Assembly (NCBI RefSeq): GCF_000621025.1
Contig: NZ_JHZJ01000010.1
Coordinates: 124,001-188,000, forward strand
Reading direction: 5' to 3'
Source of the DNA: Brackiella oedipodis DSM 13743
GTDB taxonomy: Bacteria > Pseudomonadota > Gammaproteobacteria > Burkholderiales > Burkholderiaceae_B
Length of the DNA stretch: 64,000 nt
Each line of letters opens with the position of its first letter. The first letter of the stretch is position 1. The translations under genes were made by a program, and so were the position numbers. Of the stretch, positions 9,629-16,973 are shown piece after piece. The notes beneath the pieces were generated by a model. The model searched no databases. It was not told the DNA's origin and worked only from the letters and a program-made list of their open reading frames with translations.

Positions 9629-10582
9629 CTATGTAGAGGACTGCTTAGCATTCCACCCCTGTATAAAGCGGCTCACGCTTTGGCGTTTACCTCCAGGCTT
9701 TTGTAATTCGAGTAAGCGCAGCACACCTTGGGCACTTTGCACATCAATGCCAGCGGCTGAAACCGCGAGTATTTCGCCGATGGCACCGCGCTGACTCTCG
9801 CTATCGAGTACCTCTGCTTGCCAAACCTTAATGGGGTCAGGCAATCCAGGTAGAGGTAAGGTCGCCCCCGGAAAGGGATTAAAGGCGCGAATCTTGCGCG
9901 CTAACTCACTAGCGGTTTGTTGCCAATCTAAACGCGCCTCTTGTTTGGTAATTTTGTGTGCATACGTTACTTGAGACTCGTCTTGCGGCTGAGCGGCTAA
10001 GGGCGCTTGGCCGAGTTGCCCAAGCACCTCAACGATGGCTTCGGCACCCAGCGCGGCGAGTCGATCGTGTAATTGCCCAGTGGTGTTTTGTGCGACCGCA
10101 CATTTTTTTTCGAGGAGAATAGGCCCCGTATCCAACCCTCGTTGCATTTGCATAATACCGACGCCGCTGTATTCATCACCCGCCTCGATGGCTCGGTGAA
10201 TCGGCGCCGCACCACGCCATCGCGGTAAGAGACTGGCGTGAATATTTAGGCAACCATACGTCGGTAAATCCAAGACCCATTGCGGCAATAATAGCCCATA
10301 GGCCGCCACTACCATGACATCTGGCTGTAAGGCTTGCAATTGTTGCTGCACCTGCTGCGCTTCCTGGCCATATGGCCCCTCTAGCTTGAGGCTATGTGGT
10401 TGCCATACCTCCGCACCAAACTGCAGCGCTTGCACCTTGACAGCACTCGGCGTGAGTTTCATGCCCCTACCCGCTGGACGATCCGGCTGCGTCAAGACCA
10501 TGGGCACATTAAATCCTGCTTGGACAATGGCACGATAGGCGATCGCCGCAAATTCTGGTGTTCCTGCAAAAACTATGTTCAC
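9629..10582 (-). CDS. fmt: Methionyl-tRNA formyltransferase
   Basis: Transfers a formyl group from 10-formyl-THF to initiator Met-tRNA. At 317 residues it has normal length. The N-terminus MNIVFAGTPEFAA and the catalytic segment LNIHASLLPRWRGAAPIHRA are diagnostic. The essential Asp is in RGLDTGPIL, and a C-terminal OB-like domain follows. The start is a GTG that overlaps the stop of the DUF484 gene (GTGA), so translation is coupled to a cell-wall/DUF484 unit rather than to def. Identification is secure. Confidence 0.96.
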   Translation of the reverse strand: MNIVFAGTPEFAAIAYRAIVQAGFNVPMVLTQPDRPAGRGMKLTPSAVKVQALQFGAEVWQPHSLKLEGPYGQEAQQVQQQLQALQPDVMVVAAYGLLLPQWVLDLPTYGCLNIHASLLPRWRGAAPIHRAIEAGDEYSGVGIMQMQRGLDTGPILLEKKCAVAQNTTGQLHDRLAALGAEAIVEVLGQLGQAPLAAQPQDESQVTYAHKITKQEARLDWQQTASELARKIRAFNPFPGATLPLPGLPDPIKVWQAEVLDSESQRGAIGEILAVSAAGIDVQSAQGVLRLLELQKPGGKRQSVSRFIQGWNAKQSST

Positions 10583-11244
10583 GATACTAACTCTTGGGGC
10601 GGATATAAGCGACTAAGTGCTGCACTCGCTAAGGCCGAGATCATGATTAAAAAATCCTGCTCCATATCTTCGCTAAAGTGCTCGGGGTTATCTGATGCAA
10701 AGGCCAACACCCCAAAACAGACTTGCTGATTATATAAAGGCAAAATAGCGACAGAAGCCGGCGTTTGCTCGAACCACTCAGCCACTTTTGGTGGGCAAGG
10801 TGAACCTGTAAAGGCCCGCGTCATGCTAGCGACTTGTTCTTGAAATTCTTTGTCATCGCACTGCACCTCGGGGGCATCGACCTCGCCCCACAAACGCAGG
10901 GCCACTTTGAGTTCAGGAAATGCCTGTTGCAAATACTCAGTGCTCAGTCGTGGTAGTTTACGAGCATCATTTTCGGCAAGTAGCGCTACACACCATGCCG
11001 TCACTGACTGACCAATATCATGACTCTGAAAGGCATAAATCGATAATTCTCGAATATGTTGCTCTAAGCTTACCACCTTGTCTCTAAGGTTCTGAAATTG
11101 GCGCTGCGGCAAGGAGAGCGATTTACCACTTTTAGGGTTAGCCAGCTCTAATTCGGAAAACAGCTCCGCATGCTGTGCAAAAAAATCAGGGTTTTGTTGC
11201 AAGAATTGAGCCACTTGCTGTGCCGTTAGTGCTTCTGAAGTCAT
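10579..11244 (-). CDS. DUF484 family protein
   Basis: A 221-residue DUF484 protein. The family is widely encoded between dapF and xerC in proteobacteria and has a GAF-like fold; its biochemical role is unknown. The N-terminus (QQVAQFLQQNPDFFAQHAEL) and the GAF-like tail (VAILPLYNQQVCFGVLAF) fit the family. A good AGGGAAG site precedes the ATG at 11244; a GTG at 11247 overlapping the dapF stop is an alternative. The next gene is fmt, coupled by a GTGA overlap, not xerC. Confidence 0.85.
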   Translation of the reverse strand: MTSEALTAQQVAQFLQQNPDFFAQHAELFSELELANPKSGKSLSLPQRQFQNLRDKVVSLEQHIRELSIYAFQSHDIGQSVTAWCVALLAENDARKLPRLSTEYLQQAFPELKVALRLWGEVDAPEVQCDDKEFQEQVASMTRAFTGSPCPPKVAEWFEQTPASVAILPLYNQQVCFGVLAFASDNPEHFSEDMEQDFLIMISALASAALSRLYPPQELVS

Positions 11245-11246
11245 CA

Positions 11247-12134
11247 CTACTTCCCTTTTAGATTAGGATTATTGCTAATTAATTCATCAATCTTAACACT
11301 ACCACTAAACACTGTGCAGGCAGGACCACGCAAATATAAACGTCCAGATTCCCAACTAATGCTGAGATCGCCGCCATGAGTATGCACCTTGACCGGTGAC
11401 CGCAACAAGCCGCGACGGATCCCTGAGACGACCGCGGCGCAAGCGCCGGTACCACACGCCAAGGTTTCGCCAACCCCTCTTTCGTAGACACGTAAGTTAA
11501 TTTCGTGTGGATTCTTTATCTGCATAAAGCCCACATTGACGCGGTTGGTAAACCGTTCATGACTTTCTAGAAAAGCCCCGATACCCGCCACATCGGCTTG
11601 TTCGTTGTCTGGTACGGCGAGTACCGCATGAGGATTGGAAATCGATAGTACCGCAAACTCCAGATCTTGCTTGCCCTCTACAGGCAATTGCCAGAGGGTC
11701 TCTTGGTCCTGTTGTCGCTGAGCCAAACCGGAGTTCTCAAATCCAGCCTGAATACTCTCAAAACTGACCTGCCCCATAGCAACCGCAACCGTCTGGTCTT
11801 CATATTCGCGCAATTCAATAAGACCTGTGCAAATCTCGGCTAACAGTGGATTACGAGCCGAGAGCCTTTGTTGATGAACAAAACGCACAAAACAACGCGC
11901 ACCATTGCCACAATGCTCCACTTCACTGCCATCCGCATTAAAAATACGGTAGCGAAAATGTGCCTCGGGGTGTGAGGGATTTTCGACCAAGAGAATTTGG
12001 TCACAACCGATCCCAAAATGTCTATCGGCGATGGCCGCCGCAATAGTTGGCGTCATATCGATGGCTTGAGAGACGCCATCGAGCACCACAAAATCATTGC
12101 CCGCACCTTGCATTTTTGTAAAGGTCCATTCCAT
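11247..12134 (-). CDS. dapF: Diaminopimelate epimerase
   Basis: Interconverts LL- and meso-diaminopimelate in the lysine and peptidoglycan precursor pathway. The 295-residue protein has the pseudo-symmetric two-domain layout of the family. The two catalytic cysteines are in EHCGNGARCFVRF and GETLACGTGACAAVV. The N-terminus FTKMQGAGNDFVVLDG is classical. It is the first gene of the leftward run and is separated from znuA upstream by a bidirectional hairpin. The promoter is therefore expected within roughly 75 bp upstream, although I could not define it. Confidence 0.97.
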   Translation of the reverse strand: MEWTFTKMQGAGNDFVVLDGVSQAIDMTPTIAAAIADRHFGIGCDQILLVENPSHPEAHFRYRIFNADGSEVEHCGNGARCFVRFVHQQRLSARNPLLAEICTGLIELREYEDQTVAVAMGQVSFESIQAGFENSGLAQRQQDQETLWQLPVEGKQDLEFAVLSISNPHAVLAVPDNEQADVAGIGAFLESHERFTNRVNVGFMQIKNPHEINLRVYERGVGETLACGTGACAAVVSGIRRGLLRSPVKVHTHGGDLSISWESGRLYLRGPACTVFSGSVKIDELISNNPNLKGK

Positions 12135-12157
12135 CGACTATGCCCTTATAAGAAAAG

Positions 12158-12185
12158 AAAAGTCCCATGACAGCATGGGACTTTT
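12158..12185 (-). terminator. Intrinsic terminator between znuA and dapF
   Basis: A perfect 12-bp stem (aaaagtcccatg / catgggactttt) with loop acag. On the minus strand it is followed by a T-rich tail (ttttcttttctt), so it ends the znu transcript before dapF. Confidence 0.85.
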
Positions 12186-12209
12186 TGGTTGCTTCTGCAA
12201 AACAAAAAA

Positions 12210-13274
12210 TTATTTTAATGCTTTCAGAATGGTTTTGCTATTTTCTTCAATCATACCCAAATAGCTGGATGTCGCACCTGATTTTGTCAAGGCGTCACTG
12301 ACCAAAGTACCTCCAATTTTGATCCCGGTATCTTTAGCGACTTGTTTTAGTAAATCACCGTTTTTGGTGTTTTCTAAGAACAAGGCTTTAGCGCCTTGAG
12401 CTTTTAGGGCTTGCATGATTTTGGCAACTTCTTGGGCAGAAGGCTCAGAATCACCTAAACCAGACACGGCAATTTGTTTAAGACCAAAGTCTTTAACATA
12501 GTATGCAAAGGCCTCATGATTGGTACCTAAGACTTTTTGTTCAGCTGGCAATTTGTCAAAATCAGCCTTTACCTCATCGCTTAGCTTAGTGATTTTGTCT
12601 TTGTAAGCTTCTGCGTTTTTACGATAGTCAGCGGCATGCTCAGCATCGGCGGCCTCGAGCGCTTTGGCAATATTGTCCACCATGACTTTAGCATTGGCTG
12701 GACTTTGCCAAATATGCGGATCAAAGGCACCGTGATGGTGATGATGTTCATGACCCTCATGGGCGTGCTCATGTTCGTGATCATGACCTTCATGATCGTG
12801 ATCGTGATCGTGATCAGCATGATCATGGTGGTCATGGTCGTGGTGATCATGGCCTTCGTGATCATGGTCATGACCTTCGTGCTCGTGCTCATGTTCATGA
12901 GTATTGGCAATCGTTTGTACGCCCTCGCTCACCACGACGGTTTGGCCTTTAAAATCAGCCGCTTCTTTTAGTTTAGTGGCCCAAGGTTCAAGCTCTAAGC
13001 CATTGACAAAAAAGAGCTTAACTTCATCATCGCCTTTACCTTGTAAAATTTTCATGGTAGAAGGCTTTAATTCAAAGTGATGTAAATCAACATCAGGACC
13101 GACGACGGTCTCGACCTTAACATGGTCCCCACCAACGTTTTTAACTAAGTCACTAATAATCGTAAAACTACCCACGACTTTGAGGGGATCGGCGTGAGCA
13201 CTGGTCATACCCAATCCACCCACTAAGGCCGCCATGACAGCTGTTTTTAATAAACTTTTTTGAAAAGTTTTCAT
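12210..13274 (-). CDS. znuA: Zinc ABC transporter substrate-binding protein ZnuA
   Basis: Periplasmic zinc-binding lipocalin-like partner of ZnuBC (cluster A-I, ZnuA family). A signal peptide MKTFQKSLLKTAVMAALVGG starts at an ATG at 13274, preceded by GGAG; a longer reading frame exists but lacks this logic. Metal ligands expected for the family are visible: VDLHHFELKP, a His in FDPHIWQSP, and LGTNHEAFAYY. An exceptionally long His/Asp/Glu-rich loop of over 60 residues lies between about residues 118 and 182, probably for zinc capture. It is separated from znuB by 78 bp. Confidence 0.95.
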   Translation of the reverse strand: MKTFQKSLLKTAVMAALVGGLGMTSAHADPLKVVGSFTIISDLVKNVGGDHVKVETVVGPDVDLHHFELKPSTMKILQGKGDDEVKLFFVNGLELEPWATKLKEAADFKGQTVVVSEGVQTIANTHEHEHEHEGHDHDHEGHDHHDHDHHDHADHDHDHDHEGHDHEHEHAHEGHEHHHHHGAFDPHIWQSPANAKVMVDNIAKALEAADAEHAADYRKNAEAYKDKITKLSDEVKADFDKLPAEQKVLGTNHEAFAYYVKDFGLKQIAVSGLGDSEPSAQEVAKIMQALKAQGAKALFLENTKNGDLLKQVAKDTGIKIGGTLVSDALTKSGATSSYLGMIEENSKTILKALK

Positions 13275-13352
13275 GATTGCTCCATTAAATAAAACAGAAA
13301 AAAAGCATTTACACCTTGAATGCTGGCTATGCGGTTGCGACATAGCCAATAC

Positions 13353-14210
13353 TCAGGACTGTGACTGACGTAGCAAACCACCCCAGCGGCCGAACAAAAT
13401 GGCATAAACATAAAACACGCCATTCAAGAGAATAATGACGGCTGAAGCGGGGACATCAAAACTATAGGAAAAAACCAGGCCCAAATAAGCGCAGAACATA
13501 CCGCTGAGACCGGCAATGACTAATTGGCGGCCAAGGGTACGGCCCATAAATCGTGCACTAATGGCTGGCAGCAGCATCATGCCGACCACCATCAAGGTAC
13601 CGAGCACCTGAAAGCCGGTCACAACATTAACCACCATTAGTAATAAGAAAACAATATGAACTAGAGATTGACGACCATTTTCGGCACGCAAAAAGGCAGG
13701 ATCAAAACAGTCAATCACAAGGGCTCGATAAATCACAGAAAGTAGTAAGACCGAGATAGAACTGATCACCATAATGAGCAGCAGATTGCTATCACTCACC
13801 GCTAATACGGAGCCAAACAGAATATGAGAAAGGTCTAGATTAGTGCCGCCCAGTGAAATCAGCAGTACACCCAGGCCTAAGGAGATAAGATAAAAGCCCG
13901 CAAAACTACTGTCTTCTTTGAGATTAGTGTGTTGCGATACCAAACCAGCTGCCAACGCTACCACCAAACCAGACACGAGACCGCCAATTAACATCGCCAG
14001 CATGGAGCCACTGGCCCACAAAAAACCGATGGCAATACCAGGTAAAATCGCATGCGACATAGAGTCCGCCACCAGACTCATGCGTCGCAACATCAAAAAC
14101 ACGCCTATCGGTGCGCTCACCAATGACACAAAAAGCGCGGCAAATAAGGCACGCCGCATAAAGGCAAACTCTACAAAGGGACTGACAAAAATGTCATAAA
14201 GGTGCGCCAT
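13353..14210 (-). CDS. znuB: Zinc ABC transporter permease ZnuB
   Basis: A 285-residue inner-membrane permease with about eight hydrophobic segments, of the ABC-3 metal permease family. The segment RRMSLVADSMSHAILPGIAI contains the family's conserved DxxSHAxLPG motif that contacts the ATPase. The start is 1 bp after the znuC stop, consistent with a tightly coupled znuC-znuB-znuA transcript. With the His-rich ZnuA and an adjacent zur gene, zinc is the most probable substrate; manganese is much less likely. Confidence 0.93.
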   Translation of the reverse strand: MAHLYDIFVSPFVEFAFMRRALFAALFVSLVSAPIGVFLMLRRMSLVADSMSHAILPGIAIGFLWASGSMLAMLIGGLVSGLVVALAAGLVSQHTNLKEDSSFAGFYLISLGLGVLLISLGGTNLDLSHILFGSVLAVSDSNLLLIMVISSISVLLLSVIYRALVIDCFDPAFLRAENGRQSLVHIVFLLLMVVNVVTGFQVLGTLMVVGMMLLPAISARFMGRTLGRQLVIAGLSGMFCAYLGLVFSYSFDVPASAVIILLNGVFYVYAILFGRWGGLLRQSQS

Positions 14211-14211
14211 C

Positions 14212-14922
14212 TTAAAAGCCTCCCAGACTTAAGCGTCTTGCTTTTTCGATATTGTCATCGGTCATGACTTCGGCCACTGGCCCCCAAGCCACTACTTGAT
14301 GAGCCAGCAATAAAGCTTGCTCGAATTTTTGGCGCACCAAATTGACGTCGTGCAACACCACAATAATGGTTCGGCCTTGCTCGTGCCAGTGCTTAATCAG
14401 CGCCATAAGATCTTGGCAAGTTTCTTCATCCACAGCGGCAAAGGGCTCGTCTAGGATCATGATTTGGGCTTGACTGACCATCAGGCGAGCAAATAATGCG
14501 CGTTGTAATTGACCGCCAGAAAGCGCTCCGATTAAATCATCCGCCTTGTGACTTAAGCCTACTTGGCTAAGGGCATCGAAAATACGGTTCTTGTCTTCGC
14601 TGGAGTAAGAATGCCAAAGACCTGTTTTTTTCCAGGCACCCATAGCGACTAAATCAAAAGTGGTAATCGGAAAAGAAAGATCTAGATCGCTCGCCTGAGG
14701 CAGCAGCGACATATGTTTGCGCAACTTAGGATCTATCAGAATATGACCTTGGCTGGGCTTGATAAGACCGACAATTCCTTTGATTAATGTCGATTTACCT
14801 GCGCCATTGGGGCCGGCAATTGCAGTCAAGGTCCCTTTTGGAAAAACACCCGAAATATTGTTAAGAATGATATTTTTGCGGTGCGATAAGGTGAGATTTT
14901 TTAGTTCTATTGCGTTATTCAC
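14212..14922 (-). CDS. znuC: Zinc ABC transporter ATPase ZnuC
   Basis: Cytoplasmic ATPase of the zinc importer, 236 residues. Walker A is GPNGAGKST, the signature is LSGGQLQRALFARLM, Walker B is IMILDEPFAAVDEE, and the H-loop is VLHDV. The start is a GTG at 14922 with only a weak AAGTGG upstream, so efficient translation may depend on the small gene 33 bp ahead. It is the first transport gene on the leftward transcript from the Zur-box promoter region. Confidence 0.93.
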   Translation of the reverse strand: MNNAIELKNLTLSHRKNIILNNISGVFPKGTLTAIAGPNGAGKSTLIKGIVGLIKPSQGHILIDPKLRKHMSLLPQASDLDLSFPITTFDLVAMGAWKKTGLWHSYSSEDKNRIFDALSQVGLSHKADDLIGALSGGQLQRALFARLMVSQAQIMILDEPFAAVDEETCQDLMALIKHWHEQGRTIIVVLHDVNLVRQKFEQALLLAHQVVAWGPVAEVMTDDNIEKARRLSLGGF

Positions 14923-14955
14923 AATACACAGCCACTTAAATGTATAAGTGCAGCC

Positions 14956-15129
14956 TTAGAATGGCAGCCAACCCATGGCTAAGAAAGCTGCCAACCAGAG
15001 TACGACAAGCGCCGCTAAAACACGAAAGCTACGCGTCAAAGCTGAGAGCATCATGCAGGAATGACACTGGCAATCAGGATCATGTAGGCGTGTATCTAAT
15101 TGTGTCTCGGTATAATTAATAGCTTTCAT
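14956..15129 (-). CDS. Small Cys/His membrane protein in the zinc operon (57 aa)
   Basis: A short frame from an ATG at 15129 to a TAA at 14956 encodes 57 residues. The N-terminal half contains H16, C20, C22, H23 and C25 in a compact CQCHSC cluster. It is followed by one clear hydrophobic span (about residues 36-53), ending WLPF. This looks like a single-pass membrane protein with a cytosolic or periplasmic metal-binding head. It is the first gene downstream of the leftward Zur-type promoter and 33 bp ahead of znuC. No good ribosome-binding site is seen, so expression is uncertain. I do not recognise the family. Confidence 0.6.
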   Translation of the reverse strand: MKAINYTETQLDTRLHDPDCQCHSCMMLSALTRSFRVLAALVVLWLAAFLAMGWLPF

Positions 15130-15200
15130 TTAGGTTAAATATAGGTTTAAACTAATTGATTGAACCCATGGCAGTTTGCCACTTGGGCAGGTTGTCACTT

Positions 15201-15235
15201 TTGTTATGTTATAACATTTCTTGTATAATTGACAA
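15201..15235. promoter_or_regulatory. Divergent zur/znu promoters overlapping a Zur-box-like palindrome
   Basis: Rightward, TTGTTA (15201-15206) and TATAAT (15224-15229) are 17 bp apart. Leftward, TTGTCA (15235-15230) and TATAAC (15213-15208) are 16 bp apart. Inside both lies TGTTAT-gtt-ATAACA (15202-15216), which differs at one position from the proteobacterial Zur core TGTTATANTATAACA. A Zur dimer bound here would block both promoters, giving zinc-repressed znu and autoregulated zur. The promoter and palindrome are seen; the binding is inference. Confidence 0.8.
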
Positions 15236-15281
15236 CCTTATTTCTCGTTATCAACGTTTAATTTGGATTTTCTTGGTTCTA

Positions 15282-15749
15282 ATGACAAACGCTTCTGTTT
15301 CTGATACGCAAGCACTCTTAGCGCAGGCCGAAGCTCTTTGCAAGCAGCGTGGCAAGCGTCTGACGCCGATTCGACGTCAGGTACTCCGCATTATGCTCGA
15401 GCAGCAACGTTGCATGAAAGCTTATGAGATTTTGGATACCATGACAGAGACCTTTAGCCAAGCTAAGCCTGCCACGGTTTATCGCGCCCTGGAGTTTCTC
15501 GAGGAAGAAGACCTCATCCATCGCTTAGATGCCATGAATGGCTGGACGCCATGCATCCATCTCGCCCAGCAAGCGCATCAACATCCAGCGGGGCTATTGA
15601 TTGTCTGCACGGCTTGCGGTCAGGTCTCTGAGGTGCAATCCCCTAACCTGGGACTAGAACTCCAAAGCATCATCAAACAACACGGTTATAGTCGCGCTTC
15701 CGAACAAATAGAGATTCGCGCCCTCTGCCAACAATGTCAACCGTTGTAA
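15282..15749 (+). CDS. zur: Fur family zinc uptake regulator Zur
   Basis: A 155-residue Fur-family repressor. The winged-helix DNA-binding half contains LTPIRRQVLRIMLEQQ and AKPATVYRALEFLEEEDLIH, and the C-terminal dimerisation half carries the structural-zinc pairs CTAC and CQQC. Location divergent to znuCBA and upstream of a COG0523 GTPase makes Zur far more likely than Fur or PerR. The ATG at 15282 gives the normal N-terminus; the frame is open upstream but would run through the promoter. Probably autoregulated through the palindrome at 15202-15216. Confidence 0.9.
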   Translation: MTNASVSDTQALLAQAEALCKQRGKRLTPIRRQVLRIMLEQQRCMKAYEILDTMTETFSQAKPATVYRALEFLEEEDLIHRLDAMNGWTPCIHLAQQAHQHPAGLLIVCTACGQVSEVQSPNLGLELQSIIKQHGYSRASEQIEIRALCQQCQPL

Positions 15750-15751
15750 TG

Positions 15752-15802
15752 ATTACAAATATTATTAAAATGCAACCTATATCAATTTGCATTATTTGTA
15801 AT
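15752..15802. promoter_or_regulatory. Nested inverted repeat upstream of the COG0523 GTPase gene
   Basis: Outer arms attacaaat (15752-15760) and atttgtaat (15794-15802) and inner arms aatgcaa / ttgcatt form a nested inverted repeat. It lies in the 124-bp gap between zur and the GTPase gene. It is AT-rich and does not match the Zur core well. It could be an operator for another regulator, a degenerate Zur site or a structured leader. Confidence 0.4.
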
Positions 15803-15873
15803 TCAGTATATGATGTATAGCTAATTTACGAACTCTCCGGAAAGAGCGAAGTCAATCAAAAGGTAGAATAATA

Positions 15874-16953
15874 ATGGCCGTCACAGAAGAAGTTGCCAAC
15901 GAAATGGTACCTGTCACCATCTTGACTGGATTTTTGGGCGCGGGTAAAACCACCCTTCTTAAACGTATTCTTACGGAATCTCATGGCCACAAAATCGCCG
16001 TTATCGAAAATGAGTTCGGTCCCGAAAGCATCGATAATGAAATCCTAGTTCAAGATAATGACGAACAAATTATCGAGCTGAGCAACGGTTGCGTGTGCTG
16101 CACTGTACGTGGCGACTTACTCAACGCCCTCACCAAACTCAAAGACAATCGCGAACAAGGCAAAACGCAATTTGATCGCGTCATCCTCGAGACCACAGGC
16201 ATGGCCAACCCTGGCCCTGTATGTCAAACCTTCTTTATGGATGACGAGGTCGCCACTTACTATCGTTTAGATTCTATTATTACTGTGGTCGATGCCAAAC
16301 ACGGTATGGAGACACTTGATAAGCAGACTGAGGCACAAAGCCAAGTGGGGTTTGCGGACCGGATTTTAGTCTCCAAAAAAGACCTTGTCACCGAGGACGA
16401 ATACCAGGCACTTAGACAGCGTTTAGTGCATATTAATCCGCGCGCTCATATCACGCCCGTGCATTTCGGTGAAGCGGATATTCAGGATCTTCTCAACTTA
16501 CACGGTTTTAATCTCAATACCGTTCTAGATATTGATCCTGATTTTCTTAAACAAGAACACGCCGATCATGAGCACCATGATCACGATCATGGCCACGGCC
16601 ACGAATGTGGGGCTGACTGCAATCACGAGCACCACCATCACCACCATCATCACGACGACAGTATTGGCGCTTTTGTCTTTACATCTGATCGCGCCTTCGA
16701 TCCTGTGTTGCTCGAAGATTTTCTGGGAGGAGTGGTACAAGTCTATGGTCCAGATCTATATCGTTACAAGGGGATTTTGTACATCCAAGGCATCAAACAG
16801 CGCATGTTGTTGCAAGGGGTACATATGATGATTGGCACCGAGCCAGGCAAAGCTTGGCAAAACGAGAAACCCTACAACAAGATTGTTTTTATTGGCCATC
16901 AACTGCCTAAAGCAGTGCTACTTAAAGGCTTAGAGCAGTGTTTAGCGAAATAA
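15874..16953 (+). CDS. COG0523 (CobW/ZNG1-type) metallochaperone GTPase
   Basis: A 359-residue G3E GTPase of the COG0523 family, members of which deliver zinc to client enzymes during zinc limitation. The P-loop GFLGAGKTTLL is at 19-29 and the metal-site CVCC (C73, C75, C76) within SNGCVCCTVRGDL. A His/Asp/Cys-rich linker occupies about 226-263, and the CobW C-terminal domain follows. It is encoded just after zur and 20 bp before dksA. Context favours a zinc role (ZigA/YjiA/ZNG1 type) over cobalamin synthesis, as no cobalamin genes are nearby. Confidence 0.9.
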   Translation: MAVTEEVANEMVPVTILTGFLGAGKTTLLKRILTESHGHKIAVIENEFGPESIDNEILVQDNDEQIIELSNGCVCCTVRGDLLNALTKLKDNREQGKTQFDRVILETTGMANPGPVCQTFFMDDEVATYYRLDSIITVVDAKHGMETLDKQTEAQSQVGFADRILVSKKDLVTEDEYQALRQRLVHINPRAHITPVHFGEADIQDLLNLHGFNLNTVLDIDPDFLKQEHADHEHHDHDHGHGHECGADCNHEHHHHHHHHDDSIGAFVFTSDRAFDPVLLEDFLGGVVQVYGPDLYRYKGILYIQGIKQRMLLQGVHMMIGTEPGKAWQNEKPYNKIVFIGHQLPKAVLLKGLEQCLAK

Positions 16954-16973
16954 TTTAACCAGGAGGCAGTGTT

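Noticed and set aside
12721-12910. Repeated short words resembling a CRISPR or satellite array
   Set aside because: The words are codons for the His/Asp/Glu-rich loop of ZnuA, in frame, with no spacer-repeat periodicity. No CRISPR array or cas gene was seen anywhere in the window.
12581-12971. Open frames of Met/Ile/Thr and Met/Val repeats on both strands within znuA
   Set aside because: They are frame-shifted readings of the His/Asp codon repeat in ZnuA, and the composition is an artefact of the repeated cat/gat triplets.
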